From: a bacterium | GTDB taxonomy: Bacteria > Actinomycetota > Acidimicrobiia > Acidimicrobiales > CATQHL01 | Direction: 5' to 3' | DNA: 10,767 bases | Assembly (NCBI GenBank): GCA_026713745.1 | Contig: JAPONU010000144.1 | Coordinates: forward strand, 1 to 10,767 | Shown here: positions 1 to 7,276 of the stretch, piece by piece | Layout of the letters: each line of letters begins with the position of its first letter | How positions within the stretch are numbered: the stretch's first letter is position 1 | Position numbers and translations under genes: made by a program | The notes under the pieces: generated by a model | What the model was told of the DNA's origin: nothing | Databases searched by the model: none | What the model saw: the letters and a program-made list of their open reading frames with translations, nothing else

Positions 1-1
1 G

Positions 2-232
2 AGCGCCGATCCCTACGGCGGCATCGGCCGGGACCTCTTCATGCGCATGGGTCTGGGCATCGGCGCCCACCAGTTCGTGGGCAGCTACGACACGGTGGCC
101 GAGATGCTGCGGGAGCTGTACGAGGCGGGCATCGAGAGCGCGCTGATCTCGTTCTTCGACCCGTTCCTGGGCCTGCAGCAGATGGAGGAGGAGATCTTCC
201 CCCGGCTCAAGAAGATGGGCCTGCGCCACTAG
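2..232 (+). CDS. LLM-class flavin-dependent monooxygenase, C-terminal end (5' truncated by window edge)
   Basis: An open frame runs from base 2 to a TAG at 230-232, giving 76 visible residues. The stretch GAHQFVGSYDTVAEMLREL, followed by AGIESALISFFDPF and a terminal PRLKKMGLR, is the usual tail of bacterial luciferase-like (LLM) flavin monooxygenases of the RutA / dimethylsulfone monooxygenase type. In that tail an F-hG-[ST]-hxTVA motif precedes a helix, and the last strand carries a hydrophobic-SFFD motif. Such enzymes use FMNH2 and oxygen to oxidise small organic substrates in the cytosol. The flavin- and substrate-binding core lies outside the window, so the substrate cannot be named; RutA-like or sulfone-type activity is only a resemblance. 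The gene ends just before a strong inverted repeat (246-320) and is followed on the same strand by the M20-like gene. Confidence 0.8.
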   Translation, partial: SADPYGGIGRDLFMRMGLGIGAHQFVGSYDTVAEMLRELYEAGIESALISFFDPFLGLQQMEEEIFPRLKKMGLRH

Positions 233-245
233 TCCGCGGCCGTCC

Positions 246-320
246 GGGTGGGGCGCCGGTGGCCGTCGTCGCGAGCGTCCGGCGAAATCGCTCCGCCGGC
301 CGGCCCCCGGCGCCCCACCC
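246..320 (+). terminator. long GC-rich hairpin, probable terminator of the flavin monooxygenase gene
   Basis: Positions 246-259 (GGGTGGGGCGCCGG) are perfectly complementary to 307-320. The pairing continues after one mismatch (260/306) through 261-265 with 301-305, giving 19 of 20 pairs around a 35-nt loop. The loop holds a second small stem (273-277 GAGCG with 289-293 CGCTC). The structure starts 14 nt after the stop codon. There is no long T-run after it, only TTGCGTTGT, as is common for terminator hairpins in high-GC actinobacteria. It could instead be an mRNA-stabilising 3' structure. Confidence 0.55.
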
Positions 321-359
321 TTGCGTTGTGGCTCGTACGGTCTATGCGGACTTTCGGCT

Positions 360-368
360 GGGGGAGGA
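360..368 (+). promoter_or_regulatory. ribosome binding site fixing the M20-like gene start
   Basis: GGGGGAGGA lies 6 nt before the ATG at 375. The same frame is open from an ATG upstream (321 by frame limits), but that start has no purine-rich site and adds 18 residues with no family resemblance, so the start at 375 is preferred. Confidence 0.75.
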
Positions 369-374
369 CTCACG

Positions 375-1538
375 ATGACCAGCATCCCCGGATATGACAT
401 CGGCAGCGTCGAGCGGGTGTTGCGGCCGCTGCTGGAGACGCCGTCGGAGCAGACGGACCTCTTCGAGGACGACCCGCAGATCAGGGCGTTCCTGCAGACG
501 GTCGTCGCCGGCCGGCTCGGGGAACTGGGCCTGGACACCGTCACCGACGAAGCCGGCAATGTGATCTGTGAGATCGGCGGTGGTGATGCGCCGGGGCTGG
601 TGCTGTTCTGCTACGCCATGACGCATCCCGCGGGCCGCATGGTCGATCCGTTCGTGGCGAGCCGGATCGTTGACGCAGACGGTGTCACGCGGCTGCGCGG
701 GCGTGGCGCCAGCGAGCAGATGGGGGCGCTGGCGGCCGCCGTGCTAGCTGCGGGCGCCGTTGCCGGGCAGGCCGCGGACCTCGCCGGGCCGCTGGTGCTC
801 TGCGTCTCGCCGGCGGGTGAGACCGGGCGCCACGACACGGCCCGCAGCTTCCTGGCCGGCCACGGGGGACGAGTCCCGCCTGCGGCCTGCATCGTCGGGA
901 TCGGCACCGACAACGCCATCTGCGTCGCCAACAAGGGGCGCGTCGACGCCATGATCCGGGTGGCCGGACTGGCCGGGCACAGTTCCATGCCCTGGCGGAC
1001 GAAGAACGCCATCGACGGCGCCCGGCTCGTGCTGGCCTGCCTGGACGGGATCGCACTCGCCGGCGACCATCCGCATCTGGGACGGCCGACGCTGACCCCG
1101 ACGGCGATCCACAGCAGCCCCAACGCCACGCACACCGTGCAGGACTGCGTGGAGATCACCATCGACCGGCGGCTGCTGCCCGGGGATGATCCCGAAGAGG
1201 CCTTGGCGGATATCCGCGAGGCGTTGGAGGGGATCGAAGGCTGGGACATCGAACTCGAACCCGGACCGCTGATGTACCCGTCCGACGTACCCCCCGACTC
1301 GCCGTTCGTGGAGGTGCTGCGAGGCGCGTTCGCGGCCGCCGAGCATCCGGACCCGCCGCTCACCTACTCCCACGGCTGCATCGACGCCGGGCTGTTCTCG
1401 AGCCGCGGCATTCCCGCGGTCATGCTGGGGGCGGGCGAGCAGGAGATGTGGCACACGATCGACGAGTCGGTGAGCCTCGAGGCCGTGGCGCTCACGGCAC
1501 AGATCTACACGGCCGTGGCCCTGGATCTCCTGACCTGA
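375..1538 (+). CDS. M20-family peptidase-like protein with substituted metal ligands
   Basis: A 387-aa protein of the usual M20 (ArgE/DapE/CPG2) length and order. It has an N-terminal catalytic-type domain, a dimerisation domain with the family GHSSMPW...NAI signature (H202, followed by RTKNAIDGARLVL), and a C-terminal return to the catalytic domain with SHGCIDAGLFSSRGIP and the conserved late histidine H360 (MWHTIDESV). Active M20 enzymes bind two Zn or Co ions and hydrolyse amide bonds in the cytosol. Here the ligand positions look altered. The HxD of the first motif aligns without gaps to Y80-A-M82 (CYAMTHPAG). The bridging Asp of GRGAxDxK is E114 (GRGASEQM). The Glu-Glu pair is G148-E149 (SPAGETG). 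The later EP glutamate is I176 (VGIGT). The protein may be a non-catalytic paralogue or one with changed chemistry. Its start is set by the GGGGGAGGA site at 360. It is followed by a 366-nt gap before the next gene on the same strand. Confidence 0.85.
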   Translation: MTSIPGYDIGSVERVLRPLLETPSEQTDLFEDDPQIRAFLQTVVAGRLGELGLDTVTDEAGNVICEIGGGDAPGLVLFCYAMTHPAGRMVDPFVASRIVDADGVTRLRGRGASEQMGALAAAVLAAGAVAGQAADLAGPLVLCVSPAGETGRHDTARSFLAGHGGRVPPAACIVGIGTDNAICVANKGRVDAMIRVAGLAGHSSMPWRTKNAIDGARLVLACLDGIALAGDHPHLGRPTLTPTAIHSSPNATHTVQDCVEITIDRRLLPGDDPEEALADIREALEGIEGWDIELEPGPLMYPSDVPPDSPFVEVLRGAFAAAEHPDPPLTYSHGCIDAGLFSSRGIPAVMLGAGEQEMWHTIDESVSLEAVALTAQIYTAVALDLLT

Positions 1539-1904
1539 GTCGCTCAAACGGCTCCGCCGGCAGTTGCGGCACCTTCCTGCCATCGTGCCGGACCGGACGG
1601 CGAGTCCTGTTACGCCATCCCGACGCCCGAGCGCTCCTCGCCATCGCCCAGCGCCTCCGAGCCCGAACCGGGTCCCCACCAGCCCAGGCCGCCCCCGGCG
1701 ACCCCGGCCCTCACGCCCTCAAGCGCCCGCCGAGCACAACACCGAACAGACCGCGGCCCGCACCCCCACCGGCGCTCAGAACCCACAGCAACAGCCCGAC
1801 ACCCCAAGACGCCCACAGTCAGCCCGAGAATCGACACACAACCACCCTCCTGAATGATCAGCATTAGGGTGTCGCCAGGAGGGACCACGACCTGGGGGGA
1901 CGTC
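1539..1904 (+). other. gene-free intergenic stretch, C-rich and nearly T-free; possible Rho-type termination region
   Basis: No convincing gene lies here. The frames open across it (both strands) encode low-complexity Pro/Arg/Ser or Gly/Arg peptides with no family features. From 1681 to 1800 the plus strand holds 63 C, 28 G, 26 A and 3 T, quite unlike the flanking genes, and the skew continues to about 1850. C-rich, G-poor, weakly structured RNA directly after a stop codon resembles a Rho-utilisation region, here downstream of the M20-like gene. Near the right end, TAGGGT (1865-1870) could be a -10 element for the next gene, but no matching -35 is visible. GGGGGGA at 1894-1900, 4 nt before the ATG at 1905, serves as that gene's ribosome site. 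Confidence 0.45.
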
Positions 1905-2864
1905 ATGGCTGACGGCAGGAGTGACCATTCGGGTGCCGGAGCGGGCGATTCGAGCGCCCCGCGCGTCGGATTCATCGGTCTCGGGAACATGGGATGGCCG
2001 ATGGCCGCTCATGTCGCAGCCGCGGGACTGCCGCTGCGCGTCCACAACCGGACCCGCAGCAAGGCGGAGGCGTTCGTCGAGCACGTTGCTGCCGCGGGCG
2101 GCGGGGCCGACGTGCAGATCTGCGAGACACCGGCGGAGGTGGCAGCGGGCAGCGATGCGGTTCTGAGCATCGTGTCCGACGATGCAGCCGCCACGGAGGT
2201 GTTCACGGGGCCCGATGGCGTCGCCGCCGGCATCGCACCGGGAGCCGTCGGAGTGGAGATGAGCACCATCAGCCCCGGGTGCGTCCGCCACATCGCCGAC
2301 GTGATGGAATCCGCGGGCGCCGCACTCGTGGACGCGCCGGCCGGCGGCAGCGTCTCGACGGCCGAAGCCGGTGTGCTCCTCATGATCGCCGGAGGCGACG
2401 CGGCCGCCCTCGAGGTGGCCCGGCCGGCGCTCGAACCCTTCAGCGGCAGGATCGCCCACGTCGGCGGCCAGGGATCGGGTGCGGCGATGAAGCTGGCCCT
2501 CAACACACTGGTGCACGGCCTCGTGAACAGCGTCGCCGAGGGTCTCGTGCTTGCCGAAGGGGCCGGGATCGACCGCCTGGTGGCCTACGACGTGTTCGCC
2601 TCGAGCCCGCTGGGCTCACCGTTCTTCCAGTACCGCCGCGACTGGTACGAACGCCCCGGCGCCCAGCCCGCCATCTTCCGCCTGGACCTGGCGATCAAGG
2701 ACCTCCGCCTGGCGCTGGATCTGGCCGCCGAGGTGGGATTGGACCTACCGCAGATCGCCAGCAACCACGGCGCTCTCCAAGCTGCCTCGGCGGCCGGCTT
2801 CGGCGACTATGACGTCGCCGGCGTTGCCGAGTCACTGCGCGGCAAGCACCGCAACCCCGACTGA
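1905..2864 (+). CDS. NAD(P)-dependent oxidoreductase, 3-hydroxyisobutyrate dehydrogenase family
   Basis: A 319-aa beta-hydroxyacid dehydrogenase. An N-terminal Rossmann fold opens with VGFIGLGNMG (GxGxxG at 25-30), followed by a basic NRTRSKAEAF segment after the second strand, which is typical of NADP preference. The substrate-binding signature appears as DAPAGGSVSTAEAG (143 onward), slightly changed from the common DAPVSGG form. The catalytic lysine is K196 and its partner N200, in GQGSGAAMKLALN. An all-helical C-terminal domain completes the fold at normal length. Family members reduce or oxidise beta-hydroxyacids such as 3-hydroxyisobutyrate or tartronate semialdehyde, and which substrate applies cannot be told. 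The ATG at 1905 with GGGGGGA upstream is chosen over an in-frame ATG at 1854 that has no ribosome site. The first 19 residues are a Gly/Ser/Asp-rich extension before the Rossmann strand. The gene converges on the minus-strand cluster. Confidence 0.9.
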   Translation: MADGRSDHSGAGAGDSSAPRVGFIGLGNMGWPMAAHVAAAGLPLRVHNRTRSKAEAFVEHVAAAGGGADVQICETPAEVAAGSDAVLSIVSDDAAATEVFTGPDGVAAGIAPGAVGVEMSTISPGCVRHIADVMESAGAALVDAPAGGSVSTAEAGVLLMIAGGDAAALEVARPALEPFSGRIAHVGGQGSGAAMKLALNTLVHGLVNSVAEGLVLAEGAGIDRLVAYDVFASSPLGSPFFQYRRDWYERPGAQPAIFRLDLAIKDLRLALDLAAEVGLDLPQIASNHGALQAASAAGFGDYDVAGVAESLRGKHRNPD

Positions 2865-2889
2865 GCCTCCGGCAACCGCGCACAAAGGA

Positions 2890-2903
2890 CCGCCACCTGG
2901 CGG
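2890..2903. terminator. small hairpin between convergent transcription units
   Basis: CCGCC (2890-2894) pairs with GGCGG (2899-2903) around an ACCT loop. It sits between the stop of the plus-strand oxidoreductase (2864) and the end of the minus-strand cluster (2913). The stem is only 5 bp and has no T-tract, so a bidirectional terminator role is a weak inference from its position. Confidence 0.25.
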
Positions 2904-2912
2904 CGAGTGCAC

Positions 2913-3023
2913 CTAACCCTGCCGCTCGATGTTGCGACGCAACTCGACCGGCAGGCCGCCGCCCAGAAAGTAGGCCGCGTCGCCGAGGGGGTTGTCGCCG
3001 CCGCTGACCTGTCCCCTAGTCAT
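2913..3023 (-). CDS. possible 36-aa small protein at the end of the minus-strand cluster
   Basis: The ATG at 3023 lies 2 nt after the TAG stop of the YceI-like gene (TAGCAATG on the minus strand). The frame runs to a TAG at 2913-2915, giving 36 residues. It contains SGGDNPLGDAAYFLGGGLP and a basic amphipathic end, VELRRNIERQ. Thirty-one of its 36 sense codons end in G or C, matching the neighbours. No Shine-Dalgarno site is visible, but the near-overlap would allow translational coupling. I do not recognise the family. The LPVELRRNIER ending resembles C-terminal helices of some amidohydrolases, so it could instead be the remnant of a larger decayed gene. Function unknown. Confidence 0.4.
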   Translation of the reverse strand: MTRGQVSGGDNPLGDAAYFLGGGLPVELRRNIERQG

Positions 3024-3025
3024 TG

Positions 3026-3616
3026 CTACTCGGGGAGACGGAGATCCGCTTCCACGTCGAGACGGATCTCCACCTCCCGGCCGACCAGTACGACCTCGGG
3101 CACGCCGGGGGCGTGGGTGTCCATGTAGCCGGCCACGCCGAACGCATCGCGCCGGAGACCGGCCCTGGCCTCGAAGGACATCTTCGCCACCGGCAGGTGC
3201 GGATGGCGCACAGCACCCAGGAACCGGGTCGACAACACCAGGGGCAAGGTCACGTCCCGCACCGTCAGATCACCGGCGACGTTCCAGAGTTCCGCACCAT
3301 CGGGGCGCGCGCCGCTGCCGCTGAACGTGAGCACGGGATAGCGCTCGACGTCCAGGAAGAGCGGGCCACGGAGATGCTCGTCCGCTTTCGGGTGCACCGT
3401 GTCGATGCTCGCCGCGGCGATCCGTACCTCCACTCGCGAGTGTTCCGGATCCTCGTCGATCGTGACCGTCCCGGAAACCTCCCGGAAGCGCCCACGCATG
3501 GCTGTCAGCAGGTGCCGGGCGGAAAAGGCCACCGAGGAATGCAGCCCGTCGATCACCCACTCCCCGGGCACCGGCACCACACGACCGTCGACGACCCGCG
3601 TGTAGTGAGCGTCCAC
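3026..3616 (-). CDS. YceI-like (lipocalin-fold) family protein
   Basis: A 196-aa protein with a complete YceI pattern. Near the start, GEWVIDGLHSSVAFSARHLL gives the W-x-hD-xxHSxhxFxhxH opening. It continues with MRGRFREVSGTVTID, then SRVEVRIAAASIDTVHPKADEHLRGPLFLDVERYP in which the D...H-L-R-...FhDVExYP motif is clear. It ends with GDLTVRDVTLPLVL, FEARAGLRRDAFGV and EVEIRLDVEADL. YceI proteins form a long beta-barrel that binds isoprenoid or other amphipathic ligands. No signal peptide is seen, so this is the cytoplasmic form. The GTG at 3616 is chosen because it lies 11 nt after the DUF1116 stop and leaves about 18 residues before the domain. There is no clear ribosome site, which suggests coupling to the upstream gene. 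The frame is open much further upstream, but that part is only antiparallel shadow of the DUF1116 gene. Confidence 0.85.
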   Translation of the reverse strand: MDAHYTRVVDGRVVPVPGEWVIDGLHSSVAFSARHLLTAMRGRFREVSGTVTIDEDPEHSRVEVRIAAASIDTVHPKADEHLRGPLFLDVERYPVLTFSGSGARPDGAELWNVAGDLTVRDVTLPLVLSTRFLGAVRHPHLPVAKMSFEARAGLRRDAFGVAGYMDTHAPGVPEVVLVGREVEIRLDVEADLRLPE

Positions 3617-3627
3617 CGCGGGGGATG

Positions 3628-4848
3628 CTACGCGGCGAGGAAGGCGGCCGCCTCGGCGAAGGGCTGCAAGGGCAGGCGAAGCAGGCAGGCGCCGACCTGG
3701 CCCCGCCCGGGCTCGCGGTGCGCCAGGCCGGCGTTGGCGAGAGGGGCGATGCCGGTGGTGGCCACCTTGTGCACATCGATACCGATAGGTGTGCCGCGGA
3801 AGCCCTCGGAGGGGACGAGGAACCGCGAGCTGGAGCCCCGGCAGATGCCTCGCAACTCCTCGACGGTCTCCGAGGACGTCAGCGGATCGCCCCCGACGAA
3901 GGAGACGATGGCCGGCGCGGCCGAGAGGGCGAACGCGCCAAGGCCGACAGTCTCGGCGATGAACGAGTCGCCGAGCACCGGCGAGGCGTCGGCGGGCGTG
4001 TAGCCCTCGAAGAGCTTGGGCTCGCCGGTCGGGGAGTCGGTCAGGAACCAGCGGTCGCCCGCGCCGCTGACCCTGATGCCGAGACTCGCGCCGTTGGACG
4101 ACATCGCCGTCACGACCCCCGGGTCGTCGGTCCGGTGGACGGCGTCGCTCAGGGCTTTCGCCGCGGCGATGCTGAGTGCCAGGAAGAAGTGTGGGTTGGC
4201 CGCTATGTACGACAGGACGTCGACCGCATCCCGGCGGTCGGCGGCGGCCACGATCGCCGGGGCCAGGTGACCCAGCACCGCGGCGCTGGACGCCACGTTG
4301 CGGTTGTGGCACTCGTCGCCGCGCCGGAGCCCCTCCGCCCAGAGGTCCACCATGTCCAGACCGCCGACCTGGCTGATTGCAGCGTCCAGCACTGGGCCGG
4401 CGATCGCCACCATCCAGCGGAGCCGCTCCAGGGTCTCGGGGTCGTATGAGCCGAACCGCAGCGCTCGGCCGAGCCCCTCGTTGAGAGGCGAGAACGCTTG
4501 GGAGCCGCGGTCGGTCTCCATGACGACGACCGGCATTGACGGGGTGACGACCCCCGCCAGGGCACCGACACCGCCGTTGTCGTGGCAGGACGCCAGATCC
4601 AGGCCGCCCCCGTCGAGAATCCTGGCCGCGGTCTCGGGGGACTCCGCCTCTCCCTCCAGCATCAGCGCTCCGATCAGCGCACCCCGGAGGGGACCGATCA
4701 TGCGGGCCGCGCCCAGTGGCGGTCCGGCGTGCAGGTACCGGCGCACGCCGACTGAGCCGGTCACCTCCCGCGCCGGGCGGACGCCGATCGCCATCACACG
4801 TACCGAGTCCAGAGCCTCGAGCGCGGCCCCGGCTGCGGTCACGGTCAC
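3628..4848 (-). CDS. DUF1116 family protein (AllG/YlbE-like)
   Basis: A 406-aa, apparently full-length DUF1116 protein. Family blocks in order: LHAGPP (39-44), MIGPLRGALIGALMLEG, SCHDNGGVGALAGVV-TPSMPVVVM, LNEGLGRALRFGSYDPETLERLRWM, GDECHNRN (177-184), NPHFFLALSIAAAKAL, MSSNGASLGIRVSG...WF, GDSFIAETVGLGAFALSAAPAI, FRGTPIGIDVHKV and a GRGQVGA-type end. The E. coli member YlbE has been assigned as AllG, one of the subunits (AllF, AllG, AllH) of oxamate carbamoyltransferase, acting late in anaerobic allantoin use. No AllF (FdrA-like), AllH (DUF2877) or carbamate kinase gene is visible nearby. Instead the gene sits 10 nt after a xanthine-dehydrogenase-type subunit and 11 nt before a YceI gene, so an oxamate role here is not shown. 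The GTG at 4848 starts the conserved region without extra sequence. There is no obvious ribosome site; coupling is likely. Confidence 0.88.
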   Translation of the reverse strand: MTVTAAGAALEALDSVRVMAIGVRPAREVTGSVGVRRYLHAGPPLGAARMIGPLRGALIGALMLEGEAESPETAARILDGGGLDLASCHDNGGVGALAGVVTPSMPVVVMETDRGSQAFSPLNEGLGRALRFGSYDPETLERLRWMVAIAGPVLDAAISQVGGLDMVDLWAEGLRRGDECHNRNVASSAAVLGHLAPAIVAAADRRDAVDVLSYIAANPHFFLALSIAAAKALSDAVHRTDDPGVVTAMSSNGASLGIRVSGAGDRWFLTDSPTGEPKLFEGYTPADASPVLGDSFIAETVGLGAFALSAAPAIVSFVGGDPLTSSETVEELRGICRGSSSRFLVPSEGFRGTPIGIDVHKVATTGIAPLANAGLAHREPGRGQVGACLLRLPLQPFAEAAAFLAA

Positions 4849-4858
4849 CGGCGCCGAC

Positions 4859-7243
4859 TCATGAACCGGCCGACCCTCTCGCCTCCCCGATCAACCCCAG
4901 GAGCCGCTCGGGGCTGAGCGGTGTCTCGGTGATCTCGACGCCGGTGGCATCGGACACGGCGCCGACGATGGTCGCCGCGACGACGATGCAGCCCGCCTCG
5001 CCCACTCCTTTGACACCGAGTGGGTTGAGCGGGGAGAGGGTCTCGAGGTGCTCCATCTGCAGGCTCGGCACCTCGGCAGCCGACGGGATCAGGAACTCGG
5101 CGAACCCGGCATTTCGAAGCTGCCCGTCGCTGTCGTAGTGCATCCTCTCGTAGAGGGTGCCACCGATGCCCTGGACGATCGCGCCGTGCACCTGCCCTTC
5201 CACGATCGCAGGATTGATCATCCTGCCGCAATCGTGGACGGCGACGTAGCGCAACAGTTCGACCACACCGGTCTCGACATCAACCTCCACGACGGCGGCG
5301 TGTGCGCCACTGGCGAATGTGGCGTGCTTCGGGCTGTTGTAGGCGGTGGCTTCCAGGCCGGGGGAGACCTCCGAGACGGGAGGCGCCTCCTCGCCACCAT
5401 CGCCGATGAACTGCGTGGCAGCCAGGGCCTCCTTGCTGAAGGCGTACCGCAGCGGGTTGGCGAGGACGGCGATCTGCCGCAGCGGCACGCGCACGTCCGG
5501 CGAGCCCTGCACCGAGACGTGGCCGTCCTCGAAGACGATGTCGGCCTCGTTCGCCTCGAGAATGCGTGCGGCGATCCCGGCGGCCTTGTCCCGGACCTGC
5601 TGCGCCGCCTGAGCGACCGCGTTGGAGGCCACGACGCCAATGCGGCTGGCGAAGGTTCCCGTGGCCCACTTGAACTGGCGCGTGTCCCCGGTGCGCACGA
5701 CGACATCGTCGAAGGGAACCTGCAGGACCTCCGCCGCCACTTGGGCGAGGATCGTGGCGTGCGCCTGGCCCTGGGTGGAGATGCCCGTGGTGACAAAGAC
5801 CTTGCCCGTGGGTTCGACGTGGACACGGGCTCCCTCGTAGGGCCCGCTGCCGGTGCCCTCCACATAGCACCCCAAGCCGATGCCGATCCGTCGTCCCTCG
5901 GCACGCGCCGCGGCCTGCTCGGCGGCGAATCCCTCGTAGCCGATCGCCTCCAGCAACTTGTCGAGTCCCGCGGGATAGTCGCCGCTGTCGTAGGTGGTCG
6001 TCAAGCCGTCCTCGTCCATCAACCCGACGACGTAGGGGAACTCGTCGGGCTGGATGAAGTTCCGCCGGCGGACCTCGGCCCGGTCGATTCCCAGGTCCCG
6101 GGCGATCAGATCGATCACCCGCTCCATCACGAACCCTCCCTGCGGCATACCGGCCCCGCGGTACGGTGTGACCGGCACCGTGTTGGTGTACACCACGTGC
6201 ATCTCACTGCCGTAGTTGGGGAGTTTGTACGGGCCCGGAAGGCGCGAGGCGGTCACGATCGGGATGATGATCCCGTAGGGGCAATAGGCGCCGGCGTCGT
6301 GAATGAATTCGTCGTGCAGGCCGAGGATGCGCCCGACGGTGTCGAAGCCGACCCGCACCTCGTGCCACTGGGCTCGCTCGTGGTTGGAGGCGACGAAGTG
6401 CTCAAGGCGGCCCTCAATGAACTTGACCGGGGCGCCGAGCCGCCTGGCCGCCCAGGGAACCAGGATCTCCTCGGGATAGAACACGGGCAGCTTCACGCCG
6501 AACCCGCCGCCCACATCGGGAGCGACGACGTCCACCTCGTGCTCGGCCAGATTCAGGTACGTGGACAGCCCCGCTTTGATCGTGCTGGGAGCCTGGGAGG
6601 TGTCGTAGACCAGCAGATGGCCGAATTCGTCGGGAATCGCCACGACGCCGCGGGTCTCCATCGGTGTCGCCGCGCTGCGCTCGACCCAGAACCGCTGCAC
6701 GAGGGTGCGGGGCGCGGCCGCCAAGGCGGCCTCCACGTCCCCGTGCTCCTGGACGAAGTGTGCTGCCTCGTTGCCGGCCATGTCGGCATGCACAAGGTCG
6801 TTTCCCTCGAAGGCGACCAGCGGACCCACCACCGCAGGCCGCGGTTCGTAGCTCACCTCCACCATCTCGGCGGCATCCTCCGCCGCGTACCGGCTCGTGG
6901 CGACGATCATTGCCACCGCCTCACCCACGAAGTGCACGTACTCCGCGGCCAACGGGAACTGCGTTCGCGGCTCGGTCAGATTGGGATTGGGGATCAGCAG
7001 TGGCAGCGCCTGCCGGCCGAGCTCACCCAGGTCAGCAGCGGTGTAGACGGCGATGACGTCGGGCTGCGCCACCGCGGAAGCGGTCTCGATTCCGAGGATG
7101 CGGCCATTGGCGCAAGTCGAGCGGACCATGGCCACGTACAGGCAACCGGGCGGCTCGATGTTGTCAATGAACGTGCCGCGACCAGCCAGAATGCGCCGAT
7201 CCTCGGATCGCCGGATGCGCTCGCCGATCAACCGCGCCGTCAC
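4859..7243 (-). CDS. xanthine dehydrogenase / CoxL-family molybdopterin-binding (large) subunit
   Basis: A 794-aa protein, the usual length for large subunits of the molybdenum hydroxylase family. It begins with IGERIRRSEDRRILAGRGTFIDNI and an a/b hammerhead domain (to about residue 130, with FVGEAVAMIVA). The Mo-pterin region follows, with GGGFGVK (245-251) and the active-site loop PYRGAGMP (360-367). Later come GISTQGQAHATILAQ, the DCGRMINPAIVEGQVHGAIVQGIGG block and GVKGVGEAG with the catalytic Glu at 749. The loop carries Gly where true CO dehydrogenases (form I, AYRCSFR) have the Cu-binding Cys, so this is a form-II-like hydroxylase of N-heterocycles, aldehydes or similar substrates, not a CO dehydrogenase. 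The FAD and 2Fe-2S partner subunits are not in the window. The GTG at 7243 is preceded by GAAGGGGGG with a 5-nt spacer. The gene heads the tight cluster with DUF1116 and YceI genes. Confidence 0.93.
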   Translation of the reverse strand: MTARLIGERIRRSEDRRILAGRGTFIDNIEPPGCLYVAMVRSTCANGRILGIETASAVAQPDVIAVYTAADLGELGRQALPLLIPNPNLTEPRTQFPLAAEYVHFVGEAVAMIVATSRYAAEDAAEMVEVSYEPRPAVVGPLVAFEGNDLVHADMAGNEAAHFVQEHGDVEAALAAAPRTLVQRFWVERSAATPMETRGVVAIPDEFGHLLVYDTSQAPSTIKAGLSTYLNLAEHEVDVVAPDVGGGFGVKLPVFYPEEILVPWAARRLGAPVKFIEGRLEHFVASNHERAQWHEVRVGFDTVGRILGLHDEFIHDAGAYCPYGIIIPIVTASRLPGPYKLPNYGSEMHVVYTNTVPVTPYRGAGMPQGGFVMERVIDLIARDLGIDRAEVRRRNFIQPDEFPYVVGLMDEDGLTTTYDSGDYPAGLDKLLEAIGYEGFAAEQAAARAEGRRIGIGLGCYVEGTGSGPYEGARVHVEPTGKVFVTTGISTQGQAHATILAQVAAEVLQVPFDDVVVRTGDTRQFKWATGTFASRIGVVASNAVAQAAQQVRDKAAGIAARILEANEADIVFEDGHVSVQGSPDVRVPLRQIAVLANPLRYAFSKEALAATQFIGDGGEEAPPVSEVSPGLEATAYNSPKHATFASGAHAAVVEVDVETGVVELLRYVAVHDCGRMINPAIVEGQVHGAIVQGIGGTLYERMHYDSDGQLRNAGFAEFLIPSAAEVPSLQMEHLETLSPLNPLGVKGVGEAGCIVVAATIVGAVSDATGVEITETPLSPERLLGLIGEARGSAGS

Positions 7244-7276
7244 CGATTCCCCCCTTCAGTTATCTCTACACGGTTC

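Noticed and set aside
321..348. TTGCGT and TATGCG, 16 bp apart, as a promoter for the M20-like gene
   Set aside because: The -10 is weak, lacking the final T, and the first arm abuts the terminator hairpin. It is too uncertain to annotate.
1564..1857. Pro/Arg/Gln-rich plus-strand open frame in the intergenic stretch
   Set aside because: Low complexity caused by the C-rich, T-poor base composition; no ribosome site and no family resemblance. The opposing minus-strand frames (1610-1990, 1776-2516) are rejected for the same reason.
3617..4312. N-terminal extension of the YceI frame into the DUF1116 gene
   Set aside because: The extra residues are Arg/Pro/Gly-rich frame-shifted shadow of DUF1116; the YceI domain starts shortly after the GTG at 3616.
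4859..7243. Carbon monoxide dehydrogenase large subunit (CoxL form I)
   Set aside because: The active-site loop reads PYRGAGMP, without the Cys of the AYRCSFR signature needed for the Mo-Cu centre.
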